Shown here: positions 43,401-51,326 of the stretch, one piece after another | Numbering within the stretch: position 1 is the first letter of the stretch | Layout of the letters: each line of letters opens with the position of its first letter | Source: PWND01 sp964614525 | GTDB lineage: Bacteria; Bacteroidota; Bacteroidia; Bacteroidales; UBA7960 | Direction of reading: 5' to 3' | NCBI GenBank assembly: GCA_964614525.1 | Contig: CAZTPA010000010.1 | Coordinates: 1-63,710, forward strand | DNA length: 63,710 nucleotides | Notes under the pieces: model-generated | Databases searched by the model: none | The model's input: the letters and a program-made list of their open reading frames with translations, nothing else | What the model was told of the DNA's origin: nothing | Position numbers and translations under genes: made by a program

Positions 43401-43816
43401 ACTATGTTTATAATATTGAAGAGCGCCTGAGCCTGTATAAAGAGCTTGATAATGTTGAGTCTGATGAACAATTAAATGTGTTTGCAAATAATCTGAAAGA
43501 TAGATTTGGTGATATTCCGATACCTACTCTTGATTTGTTCAATGCTGTAAAATTAAAGCTATATGCTAAAAAAGCAGGCTTTGAAAAAATCATTCTTAAA
43601 GGTGGAGTTTTTATTGGCCACTTTATATCTGACAAAGAATCCCGGTATTATCAAAGTCCTGAATTTGGTAAAATATTGGAATATGTCCAGAATCATAATC
43701 GCAACTCTCAAATGAGAGAAACGAACGAAAAACTTAAACTTACTATTAAGAATATCAGGAAAATTGAAGAGGCACTAAATGTGCTGAAAGAAGTTGTTGA
43801 TAAAGACAATGATTAG
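40481..43816 (+). CDS. mfd: Transcription-repair coupling factor
   Basis: Mfd pushes stalled RNA polymerase off damaged DNA and recruits UvrA. The 1111-residue protein has a UvrB-like N-terminal part, the RNA polymerase interaction domain (GDYVTHIDHGIGVFSGLEKI near 433-452), and a RecG-like helicase module: Walker A DVGFGKTEVAIRAA, IVDEEQKFGV, the TLTATPIPRTLQFS motif, TTIIESGLDIPNANT and QMRGRVGRSNKKAF. A TRCF C-terminal domain follows. The size and order match the full family. Confidence 0.98.
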   Translation: MLIGDLLQLYKDSPQTQQLLSLLKEKQGNIGIDGLIGSSLAFASAAVYKSQLGSFVFVLSDKEEAAYFFNDLENLLGEKTLSYEKRSVFIFPSSFKKSGNTSETLNANVLLRSEVINRLSSENRKFIVVTYPESIAERVVSRKTLKKNTLILNHGESTSVDFIVDLLNEYGFERVDFVVESGQFSLRGGIIDVFSYSDDLPYRIEIFGDNVESLRFFNPETQISIEKLQKITILPDINELAIENEKEDFFNLLPANTVFWTEDTNYAKDIIEKVFNDNESDSDNFFIDENEYLNKLKAFTNIEYRRHYFTNNIDIAFNTSPQPSFNKNFKLLINNLRKNSIEGYKNFVLSDNHKQVERLKSVFDTILAGKESFGVDYSVFGITVHEGFIDHDRKIACYTDHQIFERYHRFQIRDKFPAKQSLTIKELSNLKQGDYVTHIDHGIGVFSGLEKIENNGKIQEVVRLRYKDNDVLYVSIHSLHRISKYSGKEGFTPSLNKIGSAAWSNLKRKTKQKLKDIAKDLINLYAERKTKDGFAFTPDSYLQNELEASFIYEDTPDQIKATADVKKDMEKAYPMDRLVCGDVGFGKTEVAIRAAFKAVTDNKQVAVLVPTTILALQHYQTFSERLKDFPCNIDYINRFKTAKEKTAILKKLSEGQIDILIGTHRLVSSDVKFKDLGLLIVDEEQKFGVSKKEKLKQLKINVDTLTLTATPIPRTLQFSLMGARDLSQINTPPPNRYPIVTELHVYNEALIKEVINFELNRGGQVFFVHNRVRNIMDVAAVVKKLVPDAQVAIGHGQMEGKKLEDVMVGFVSGEYDVLVATTIIESGLDIPNANTIIINNAQNFGLSDLHQMRGRVGRSNKKAFCYLITPPLTTLTDEARRRLRAIEEFSDLGSGFNIAMRDLDIRGAGDVFGAEQSGFISEVGYDMYHKILDEAILELKEKEYKDLFAEEKKHSDFIDNCQLETDMELHIPTDYVYNIEERLSLYKELDNVESDEQLNVFANNLKDRFGDIPIPTLDLFNAVKLKLYAKKAGFEKIILKGGVFIGHFISDKESRYYQSPEFGKILEYVQNHNRNSQMRETNEKLKLTIKNIRKIEEALNVLKEVVDKDND

Positions 43817-43921
43817 ATAAGGATGATTGTCAGAAGAACTAGAAATAAAATTTATACAAGCATTACAAGTATTTGAATTTTCGCCTTCTGTAAATAGCCC
43901 TCTACACTTTTCTTATATGTC

Positions 43922-44051
43922 TCTTATATGCCTTATATGGTAATATTTTTTTTAAACATATAAGAAGACATATAAGAACATTTAAGCTGCTTTTGCCTTG
44001 CTGCTAGGCAGGGTTACACATGGATTTCGCAAAGATCCACTAAAAGAAAAT
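43922..44051. repeat. Tandem intergenic repeat, unit 1
   Basis: This 130-base unit begins TCTTATATGCCTTATATGGT, contains the inverted partner CATATAAGAAGACATATAAG, and then GCTGCTTTTGCCTTGCTGCT and CACATGGATTTCGCAAAG. It is nearly identical to unit 2, 172 bases downstream. The arms would make a long AT-rich hairpin, and the unit lies between convergent genes. Confidence 0.85.
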
Positions 44052-44093
44052 ATTTAATTTTATTCCTTTAACAAAGTGATATTATTTTCTTTT

Positions 44094-44220
44094 TCTTATA
44101 TGCCTTATATGGTAATCTTTTTTTTCAACATATAAGACATATAAGAACATTTAAGCTGCTTTTGCCTTGCTGCTAGGCAGAGTTACACATGGATTTCGCA
44201 AAGAACCGTTAAAGTAAAAT
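44094..44220. repeat. Tandem intergenic repeat, unit 2
   Basis: This unit repeats unit 1 with a 3-base deletion (AAGACAT for AAGAAGACAT) and a few substitutions. It runs to within 5 bases of the glmM stop codon. The two copies and the 43 bases between them fill nearly the whole mfd-glmM gap. Confidence 0.85.
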
Positions 44221-44225
44221 CATAA

Positions 44226-45626
44226 TTAATCATCATTCCCACGCATTATATCTCTAATATCGTCTTTGATTTTTTGTGCAAGATGTTCAGCTTTAACTTC
44301 ACTGTCACTTTCTGAATATATTCGAATAATAGGCTCTGTATTACTTTTTCTTAAGTGCACCCATTCTTTGTCAAAAATTATCTTTATCCCATCTTCCCTG
44401 TTAATCTCATATTTTTTATACTGCTCAGCAATTTTTTCCATGATACTATTAATATCCAATTCAGGTGATAGTTCGATTTTGTTTTTTGACATGTGATATT
44501 CAGGAAAATTTTGCCTCATTGCGCTGCATGATTTTCCTGATTTAGCCAAAAAACTAAGAAACAAAGCAATACCAACCAGAGCATCGCGGCCATAATGTAA
44601 ATCAGGATAAATAACACCTCCATTACCTTCACCACCAATAACTGCATTAGAGGCTTTCATCTTTTCAACAACATTTACTTCTCCCACTGCTGAAGAAAAA
44701 TATTTACAATTGTGCTTTTCGGTTACATCTTTTAAAGCCATTGTAGAACTTAAATTACTTACAGTGCTCCCCGGATTATTTTTTAGAATATAATCGGCAA
44801 CAGCAACTAAAGTATATTCTTCGCCAAACATATCTCCATTTTCACTTATAATTGCCAAACGATCAACGTCAGGATCAACAGCAAAACCCAAATTAGCTTT
44901 GCTTCTTGCTACTTCAGAAGATAATTCTGTGAGATATTCCGGCAATGGTTCCGGGTTATGCGGAAAAATTCCTGTCGGTTCGCAGTATAATTTTATTACT
45001 TCTTTTACACCAAGCTTCTTCAACAACTCAGGTATAGCAAAACCACCAACAGAGTTTACACCGTCCACAGCTATTGTAAAATCGGCATTTTTTATAGCTT
45101 CTAAATCTACCAATGGAAGATCCAGAATTTTATTAATGTGCATTTTTAACCAGGAATCATCACAAATATATTTTCCCAGTTTTTCAACACTTACAAATTC
45201 AAAATTCTCCGGAGAGGATAATTCAAGAACAGTTTTGCCATCTTCGGCATTCAAAAATTCTCCTTTTTCATTCAAAAGCTTTAATGCATTCCAGTTTCTG
45301 GGGTTGTGGCTTGCAGTGATAATAATGCCACCACGAGCATTTAGTTCTGTTACCGCAAGTTCAACAGTTGGGGTTGTTGCTAACCCACCGTCAACAACAT
45401 CAATTCCTATTGAATTTAAGGATGATGCTATTATTCTACTGACCATCTCACCGGAAACCCTGGCATCTCTTCCTATTACTACTTTTATCTGTTCATTTGG
45501 AAATTTGCTTTTCAACCAATTGCCATAACCTACTGATATATTTAATAGATCTACAGGACTTAAAGATTCACCGGGTTTTCCTCCTAATGTCCCCCTGATA
45601 CCCGATATGGATTTTATTAAAGTCAT
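44226..45626 (-). CDS. glmM: Phosphoglucosamine mutase (phosphohexomutase family)
   Basis: GlmM interconverts glucosamine 6-phosphate and glucosamine 1-phosphate for UDP-GlcNAc and cell-wall synthesis. The ATG at 45626 (MTLIKSISGIRGTLGG) gives 466 residues; a TTG ten codons upstream is within the promoter and is rejected. The phosphoserine loop is IITASHNPRNWNALK, the metal loop is DPDVDRLA and the sugar loop is GGEGNGGVIYPD. A related phosphomannomutase or phosphoglucomutase role cannot be excluded by sequence alone. Confidence 0.9.
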   Translation of the reverse strand: MTLIKSISGIRGTLGGKPGESLSPVDLLNISVGYGNWLKSKFPNEQIKVVIGRDARVSGEMVSRIIASSLNSIGIDVVDGGLATTPTVELAVTELNARGGIIITASHNPRNWNALKLLNEKGEFLNAEDGKTVLELSSPENFEFVSVEKLGKYICDDSWLKMHINKILDLPLVDLEAIKNADFTIAVDGVNSVGGFAIPELLKKLGVKEVIKLYCEPTGIFPHNPEPLPEYLTELSSEVARSKANLGFAVDPDVDRLAIISENGDMFGEEYTLVAVADYILKNNPGSTVSNLSSTMALKDVTEKHNCKYFSSAVGEVNVVEKMKASNAVIGGEGNGGVIYPDLHYGRDALVGIALFLSFLAKSGKSCSAMRQNFPEYHMSKNKIELSPELDINSIMEKIAEQYKKYEINREDGIKIIFDKEWVHLRKSNTEPIIRIYSESDSEVKAEHLAQKIKDDIRDIMRGNDD

Positions 45627-45653
45627 ATTTTTATGTTTTGAAATTTGAAGTGG

Positions 45654-45661
45654 CAAAGTTA
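45654..45661 (-). promoter_or_regulatory. -7 promoter element of glmM
   Basis: On the minus strand the sequence reads TAACTTTG, matching TAnnTTTG, and ends 27 bases before the glmM ATG. A -33 TTTG at the standard distance was not seen. Confidence 0.45.
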
Positions 45662-45790
45662 ATCAAATAGACATATAAAATTTTTAGTTTTATTAAGCGT
45701 TATTTGTTAATATTAGTTATTTGACTATTATTTTGATGTGTTTTTAATCGATATTCGCTATTTTTGACGAAATATTAATATGATTTTTCT

Positions 45791-48145
45791 GTGAGTAAAA
45801 TTTTTAAACTTTCACCTGTATTATTTCTTCTGATTTTACTGGTATTGTTTGGCTCTTCATGTAGTGTGCAGAGCAAACTTGATGAGAATAAATATTTGCT
45901 GGTAAAGAATAATATTGAAATTGAAGATTCAGAAGTAAAATCCTCTGAGTTAAAGAGATATGTGAGACAAACACCTAATAAAAAAATTCTTGGTTTTTAT
46001 AGATTTCATCTTGGTGTTTATTTACTTGCTGATAGAGGTAAGGAAAATAGGTTTAAGCGCTGGATGAAAAACACTATTGGTGAACCTCCTGTCATTTATG
46101 ACCCTGTTCTTACTCAAAGCACAGTTCGACAATTTGAACTTTATATGCAAAGCAAAGGCTACTTTGATGCTAAGGTAAGGTTTGAAGAAAAAGAGTCGAG
46201 GAAAAGAATGCGTGTTACATATTATGTTGAAGGTAATGAACCATACACTATTAGGGAAATTGACTATGTTATAAATGATCCTTTCATTGGCAAATTTATT
46301 TTAAATGACACAGCAAACACTTTGATTCAATCAGGCAAAAATTATGATGCTGATGTTTTTCAAAAAGAAAGAGAAAGGGTTTCGCGAAAATTAAGAAATT
46401 CCGGTTTTTACGAATTTAGTCGTGATTTTATTGTTTTTAGAGTTGATACTACACTTTCGCAAAAACAGGCTGATCTGGAAATTTTATTTAAAAACCCTAT
46501 AGAACCATTTCCTGGAAGAAGAGACACTGTTGTTGAAAAAAGACATAAGAGATATTTTATAAATAAGGTAAATATTTTTCCCGAATACAGTGCCCTTAGA
46601 GCACCCTCGGCATATTCTGATACTACCACTGTTTTAGCTGGTGACAACGCAAGAAAGTATTCTTTTTTTCATGATAATCCATTAAGAATAAAACCTAAAG
46701 TTATAACAAGAAATATTGTTATAAAACCCCGGGATACCTATAGCGCTAAATCTGTAGAGCAAACATATACTTATCTTACTGCATTACGGAATTTTAGATA
46801 TGTAAATATTCACTTCGATAAGTCAAAACAAGTATTTGAAAACAAAGAACCTAATGATACAATAGGGTATCTGGATGCCCGAATTCAATTATCACGATCT
46901 CCATCAATAGCTTATTCTATTGAAGCAGAAGGACTCAATACAGCAGGTAACCTTGGTTTTGGAGCGAATCTCCTGTTACAAAACAAAAATATTTTCAGAG
47001 GTGCTGAGATTTTTAATTTTAGAATCAAAGCTGCACTTGAAATGGCGGGAGATAGAGATGGTTATCAGGTTTTTGAATCATTACCGTTTAATACTTTTGA
47101 AACCGGTGCCGAAATGAGTATAGAGTTTCCCAAACTTCTACTTCCAATTGCAGAGGATAGGTTATCGCAAAGAGCACGTCCGAAAAGCATGATAATGACC
47201 GGTATAAATTTTCGCCAAAGACCTGATTATACCAGGTATGTTTTTAATATTAATTATGGTTTTGAGTGGAGTGAAACGCGCGAAAAACGTCACTATGTTA
47301 CACCTATTGAAATAAGTTCAATAAGAATTTATAATGATTCCATCTTAAGAGCAAATATTCCCGATGCTAATCCGCTTATTCTTAGCAGGTTTAGAAATCA
47401 CCTTACTGCCGGTTTGAATTATACATTTGAATATAATACCCAAAGTCGGGGGAAAGATATTGATTTTACATACCTGAGAACAAATTTCGAAACTTCCGGG
47501 AATGTTCTTTATCTTGCTTCAGAATTGCTTGATGCTCCTAAGGATTCTGATGGGAATTATAGGGTTTTTAATATACCTTACGCTCAATTTGTAAAAGGTG
47601 ATGCCGATTGGAGGTATTATAGAGTGTTTAATGAATATAATACACTTGTTTTTAGGGCTATGGCGGGTATTGGCGTGCCTTATGCAAACGCTAATGTTTT
47701 GCCATTCGTTAAAAGTTATTATAGCGGAGGTGCAAACAGTATCAGGGCTTGGAGAATTTATAACCTGGGACCGGGTAGTTATACTGGTGAATCAGAAGCG
47801 AGTTTTGACAGGTATGGCGATATTAAAATAGAATGCAATATGGAGTATAGATTTCCAATTTATTCGTTCTTTTACGGAGCTCTATTTGTTGATGCAGGAA
47901 ATGTTTGGTTTATTAAAGAAAATCCTGATTTTGAAGGTGGTGAATTTTTGCTTAATAAGTTTTATAAAGATATTGCGATAGGAAGCGGTCTTGGCTTGAG
48001 ACTGGATTTTGATTTCTTCGTTTTTCGCCTGGATGCCGGATATCCCATGAGAGATCCTGCAAAATATGAAGGTAATAGATGGATATCTTCTTCTGCTAAA
48101 CTTTCTGATTTTAATTATAATATTGGTATTGGTTATCCATTCTAA
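45791..48145 (+). CDS. TamL-type lipoprotein of the BamA/TamA (Omp85) family
   Basis: The 784-residue protein begins with GTG and has a lipoprotein signal with the lipobox LFGSSCS at about residue 28. Helical-strand POTRA-like repeats cover about residues 60-370 (SKGYFDAKVRF is typical of a POTRA domain), followed by a 16-strand barrel ending in YNIGIGYPF with the C-terminal Phe of outer-membrane proteins. A TamA with a lipid anchor is the TamL form of Bacteroidota, which works with TamB in outer-membrane assembly. The usual partner tamB is not next to it here. The GTG start is supported because an ATG just upstream is out of frame and stops at once. Confidence 0.88.
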   Translation: MSKIFKLSPVLFLLILLVLFGSSCSVQSKLDENKYLLVKNNIEIEDSEVKSSELKRYVRQTPNKKILGFYRFHLGVYLLADRGKENRFKRWMKNTIGEPPVIYDPVLTQSTVRQFELYMQSKGYFDAKVRFEEKESRKRMRVTYYVEGNEPYTIREIDYVINDPFIGKFILNDTANTLIQSGKNYDADVFQKERERVSRKLRNSGFYEFSRDFIVFRVDTTLSQKQADLEILFKNPIEPFPGRRDTVVEKRHKRYFINKVNIFPEYSALRAPSAYSDTTTVLAGDNARKYSFFHDNPLRIKPKVITRNIVIKPRDTYSAKSVEQTYTYLTALRNFRYVNIHFDKSKQVFENKEPNDTIGYLDARIQLSRSPSIAYSIEAEGLNTAGNLGFGANLLLQNKNIFRGAEIFNFRIKAALEMAGDRDGYQVFESLPFNTFETGAEMSIEFPKLLLPIAEDRLSQRARPKSMIMTGINFRQRPDYTRYVFNINYGFEWSETREKRHYVTPIEISSIRIYNDSILRANIPDANPLILSRFRNHLTAGLNYTFEYNTQSRGKDIDFTYLRTNFETSGNVLYLASELLDAPKDSDGNYRVFNIPYAQFVKGDADWRYYRVFNEYNTLVFRAMAGIGVPYANANVLPFVKSYYSGGANSIRAWRIYNLGPGSYTGESEASFDRYGDIKIECNMEYRFPIYSFFYGALFVDAGNVWFIKENPDFEGGEFLLNKFYKDIAIGSGLGLRLDFDFFVFRLDAGYPMRDPAKYEGNRWISSSAKLSDFNYNIGIGYPF

Positions 48146-48162
48146 TCTTGTAATTTTATAAC

Positions 48163-49593
48163 ATGGATAATAAATCTTTTGCCCAACTCTTAATTAAAGA
48201 ATTTCCTTACGAATCTACAGCAGATCAGGTTGAATTACTTACAAGACTTGCCGATTTTGTGCTTCAACGAAATGAAAATTCAATTTTTATTATAAAAGGG
48301 TATGCCGGAACAGGTAAAACTACAATTGTCTCAAACCTCGTAAAGGTTCTCCCTGCTGTTAAAGCAAAAACTGTTCTTCTTGCACCTACAGGCAGAGCTG
48401 CAAAAGTTATGGCTTCATATTCAGGTGTTAAAGCTTTTACAATTCATAAAAAAATATACAGAGTTAATGCTGCTAAAGATGGTTCTCAAGGACTCAAATT
48501 AATTGAGAATAAACATAAAAATACTTTCTTTCTCGTTGATGAAGCCTCAATGATTTCAGCTGGCGACAATAGAAATAGTAATGATTTGTTTGGTGGACGA
48601 AATCTGCTCGACGATCTTATCTCTTTTGTTTATGCCGGTGATAATTGCCGATTAATTCTTATCGGTGATACCGCGCAATTACCACCGGTAAAATCGCTGG
48701 ACAGCCCTGCGTTAAATCCTGAATTTATGAGTGCTTCATATCATTCAGAAGTTTATGTGTCTGTTCTTAAAGAAGTTGTCAGACAAGCTCAGGATAGTGG
48801 CATCCTTTATAATGCTACAATTCTTAGAATTATGCTGGCAAATAATCACGCAGGCTTTCCCAAGCTGGATATTGTTGATTATAATGATATTGTTCGTTTA
48901 TCCGGAAATGAAGTGATAGATTCAATTACAAGTGCATTTAGCTACAGGCAATGTGAAGATTCAGTTATTATTTGCAGGTCAAACAAAAGAGCAAATCTTT
49001 ATAATCAGAATATCAGAAACCGTATTTTGTTTATGGAGGACGAAATTTGTGCCGGCGACCTTATGATGGTTGTGAAGAATAATTATTTTTGGTTGCCGCA
49101 AAGTTCGCAAGCAGGATTTATTGCAAATGGAGATATAATTGAACTCACACGTATAAGAAATATTAAGGAATTGTATGGTTTTAGATTTGCAGATGTGACT
49201 GTAAAACTTATTGATTATCCTGATGAACCTGAACTTGATGTTATTATAATGCTAGATTCAATTTATGTTGACGCTGCCACAATATCACAGGAACAGTCGA
49301 AGGAATTGTTTGAACAAGTATCACAAGATTATATGGAATATTCTAATAAAAGGACAAGACTGACAAAAATTAAAAACAATCCGTATTTTAATGCATTGCA
49401 AGTAAAATTTGCTTATTCACTTACCTGTCACAAATCACAAGGCGGACAGTGGAAAAATGTTTTTGTTGAAATGGGTTATATCCCTAATAATGAACCTGAT
49501 TTGGAATATTTGAGGTGGCTTTATACTGCATTTACAAGGGCAACTGATAATTTGTATCTTTTGGGTTTCTCTGATGATTTTTTTTCTAAATAA
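48163..49593 (+). CDS. RecD-like ATP-dependent DNA helicase
   Basis: The 476-residue superfamily 1 helicase has Walker A IKGYAGTGKTTIVS, Walker B FFLVDEASMIS, motif III LIGDTAQLPPV, and C-terminal motifs YSLTCHKSQGGQWKNVFVE and YTAFTRATDNLYLLG. It lacks RecBC-type extensions and the N-terminal RecD2 domain, so it is a short stand-alone RecD-like protein common in Bacteroidota. It follows tamL by 17 bases and probably shares its transcript. Confidence 0.93.
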   Translation: MDNKSFAQLLIKEFPYESTADQVELLTRLADFVLQRNENSIFIIKGYAGTGKTTIVSNLVKVLPAVKAKTVLLAPTGRAAKVMASYSGVKAFTIHKKIYRVNAAKDGSQGLKLIENKHKNTFFLVDEASMISAGDNRNSNDLFGGRNLLDDLISFVYAGDNCRLILIGDTAQLPPVKSLDSPALNPEFMSASYHSEVYVSVLKEVVRQAQDSGILYNATILRIMLANNHAGFPKLDIVDYNDIVRLSGNEVIDSITSAFSYRQCEDSVIICRSNKRANLYNQNIRNRILFMEDEICAGDLMMVVKNNYFWLPQSSQAGFIANGDIIELTRIRNIKELYGFRFADVTVKLIDYPDEPELDVIIMLDSIYVDAATISQEQSKELFEQVSQDYMEYSNKRTRLTKIKNNPYFNALQVKFAYSLTCHKSQGGQWKNVFVEMGYIPNNEPDLEYLRWLYTAFTRATDNLYLLGFSDDFFSK

Positions 49594-49790
49594 AATAAGC
49601 TTTAGAATGAATTTCTTATATTGATATTGTTATGAGATACGACTTTTGCTTAATTTTAGCTTAATTTTGCAGCAAAAGTTCTTGAAATGCTTGTTTGTAT
49701 ATGAAGAAAATCATGTATGTTTGTTTTGTTTTTTAGATAGTTTATTCGATATGTTTTATATACTTTTTTGCTCACTTAAAAAATAGAAAG

Positions 49791-50252
49791 ATGAAAGAAG
49801 ATTTAATAATTAAACCGCTAGTTGGCTTTGGAACTTTAAAATTCGGCGCCAACAAAGAGAAAGTAAAAGAATACTTTGGTGAACCACAGGAAGTCGAAGC
49901 TCTTCCCGGAGAAGCCGGTGAATCTGATGCTGAAGTTTGGAACTACTGGGATCTTGGGCATTCTGTTTTCTTTGAGGCAGACTCTGATGATCGTTGTACT
50001 TGTTTTGAATCTGATAATGATGAGGTTAGGCTTTTTGGTAAAGATATTTTTGTAATGTCTGAAGCTCAACTTATTAAACTTATGAAAGATAATGGCTTCG
50101 AAAAGAATGAAATTGAAGATGAAGAATGGGGAGAGAGAAGAATTTCTTTTGATGAAGCTGTAATGGATTTTTACTTTGAAGATGAAAATCTTATCAGTGT
50201 TAGTTGGGGAGTTTATGTTAAGGAAGATGAAAGTTATAAATGGCCTGAATAA
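49791..50252 (+). CDS. Small acidic protein of unknown function
   Basis: The 153-residue protein is strongly acidic and lacks a signal peptide or membrane segment. It contains FGTLKFGANKEKVKEYFGEP near the start and EEWGERRISFDEAVMDFYFE later. I do not recognise a family with confidence. It lies 13 bases before manA and is probably in the same transcript. Confidence 0.7.
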   Translation: MKEDLIIKPLVGFGTLKFGANKEKVKEYFGEPQEVEALPGEAGESDAEVWNYWDLGHSVFFEADSDDRCTCFESDNDEVRLFGKDIFVMSEAQLIKLMKDNGFEKNEIEDEEWGERRISFDEAVMDFYFEDENLISVSWGVYVKEDESYKWPE

Positions 50253-50265
50253 ATGAGCAAATAAT

Positions 50266-51231
50266 ATGTTATATCCATTAAAGTTCAAGCCTGTTTTTAA
50301 AGAAAAGGTTTGGGGTGCAAACAGACTTAAGACTCTTTTCAACAAAAATATAGCAGGCTTAAAAAACTGTGGTGAAAGTTGGGAGATTAGTGGAATTGAA
50401 AATAATCCTTCTGTAATTGAAAATGGTTTTCTGGCAGGAAATGAACTTGCTGAAATTATTGAGATTTATATGGAGGACTTAGTGGGGGAGGCTGTATTTA
50501 GGAATTTTGGGATTATGTTTCCGCTATTATTTAAATTTATAGATACCGCTGATTATTTATCATTGCAAGTGCATCCGGGAAATATTCCGGGAGAATCATC
50601 CGGCAAAGCAGAGTTTTGGTATGTTTTACATGCAGAAGCTGATGCAGAAATAATTGCAGGTTTTAATAAAGATATTACAAAAGATATTTTTACAGAACAT
50701 CTTAATAGTAATACTTTAAAAGAGATTCTTAATATTAACAAACCAAAGGCCGGCGATGTCTATTATATTCCACCCGGCACAATTCATGCTATTGGCCCGG
50801 GAGTTACTCTTCTGGAAATTCAGCAAGCCTCTGATACTACCTATAGGGTTTATGACTGGGATAGAAAAGGTTTGGATGGAAATAAAAGGGAATTACATCT
50901 TGAGAAAGCTTTGGATACTATTGATTATAATAAATCTTTCTGCATAATTAACACCGATTCTGCTAGTAATGGTATTACTAATTTAATTAGAAATAATATT
51001 TTTACAGTCAATGCACTGGAGTTTAACGGTGTTTTTAATAGGGATTATATAAAAATAGGGTCATTTGTTGCTTATAATTGTTTAGAGGGAGAGGTTGTTC
51101 TTAAATATAATGGCGGAAAAGAGAAATTAGCGAAAGGCCAAAGTGTATTATTGCCGGCTGAAATTAAGGAGATAGAGTTGGTTTCTGAAAAAAATTCCCG
51201 TGTTATTGAAACATATATTGAACAGCAATAA
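50266..51231 (+). CDS. manA: Class I mannose-6-phosphate isomerase
   Basis: The enzyme interconverts mannose 6-phosphate and fructose 6-phosphate. The 321-residue cupin-fold protein has the metal site in LSLQVHPG (near residue 100), the Glu in KAEFWYVL and the second His in PPGTIHAIGPGVTLLEIQQ. The length matches the short class I proteins of Bacteroidota and Firmicutes. It ends 15 bases before a bidirectional terminator. Confidence 0.93.
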   Translation: MLYPLKFKPVFKEKVWGANRLKTLFNKNIAGLKNCGESWEISGIENNPSVIENGFLAGNELAEIIEIYMEDLVGEAVFRNFGIMFPLLFKFIDTADYLSLQVHPGNIPGESSGKAEFWYVLHAEADAEIIAGFNKDITKDIFTEHLNSNTLKEILNINKPKAGDVYYIPPGTIHAIGPGVTLLEIQQASDTTYRVYDWDRKGLDGNKRELHLEKALDTIDYNKSFCIINTDSASNGITNLIRNNIFTVNALEFNGVFNRDYIKIGSFVAYNCLEGEVVLKYNGGKEKLAKGQSVLLPAEIKEIELVSEKNSRVIETYIEQQ

Positions 51232-51245
51232 GTAAATCGCATAAT

Positions 51246-51301
51246 AAAAATTGCCTGTTCAGGAAAGTTTAGTTTTTTCTTTTCTTGAACAGGCAATTTT
51301 T
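51246..51301. terminator. Bidirectional intrinsic terminator
   Basis: A perfect 16-bp stem (AAAAATTGCCTGTTCA at 51246-51261 with its complement at 51286-51301) lies between manA on the + strand and pckA on the - strand. The A- and T-rich ends give a U-tract in either direction. Confidence 0.88.
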
Positions 51302-51326
51302 TTAATATTCAGAGATATTGTTTTTA

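Larger units (their letters stand above)
43817..44225. other. Convergent intergenic region between mfd and glmM
   Basis: This 409-base stretch holds the two repeat units. The first 100 bases are AT-rich without features. No GC-rich intrinsic terminator is present, so the repeat hairpins may serve as terminators for both genes; this is inference. Confidence 0.5.

Noticed and set aside
43922..44220. The tandem repeats considered as a CRISPR array
   Set aside because: There are only two long units of about 130 bases with similar content throughout, without short repeats and unique spacers, and no cas genes are present.
44899..45528. 209-codon + strand frame inside glmM
   Set aside because: It lies fully within the well-supported glmM gene on the other strand and has no homology that I recognise.
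49836..50345. 169-codon minus-strand frame opposite the acidic protein and manA start
   Set aside because: Antisense to a better-supported gene with a start and co-linear neighbour; the Phe- and Ile-rich composition is that of a shadow frame.
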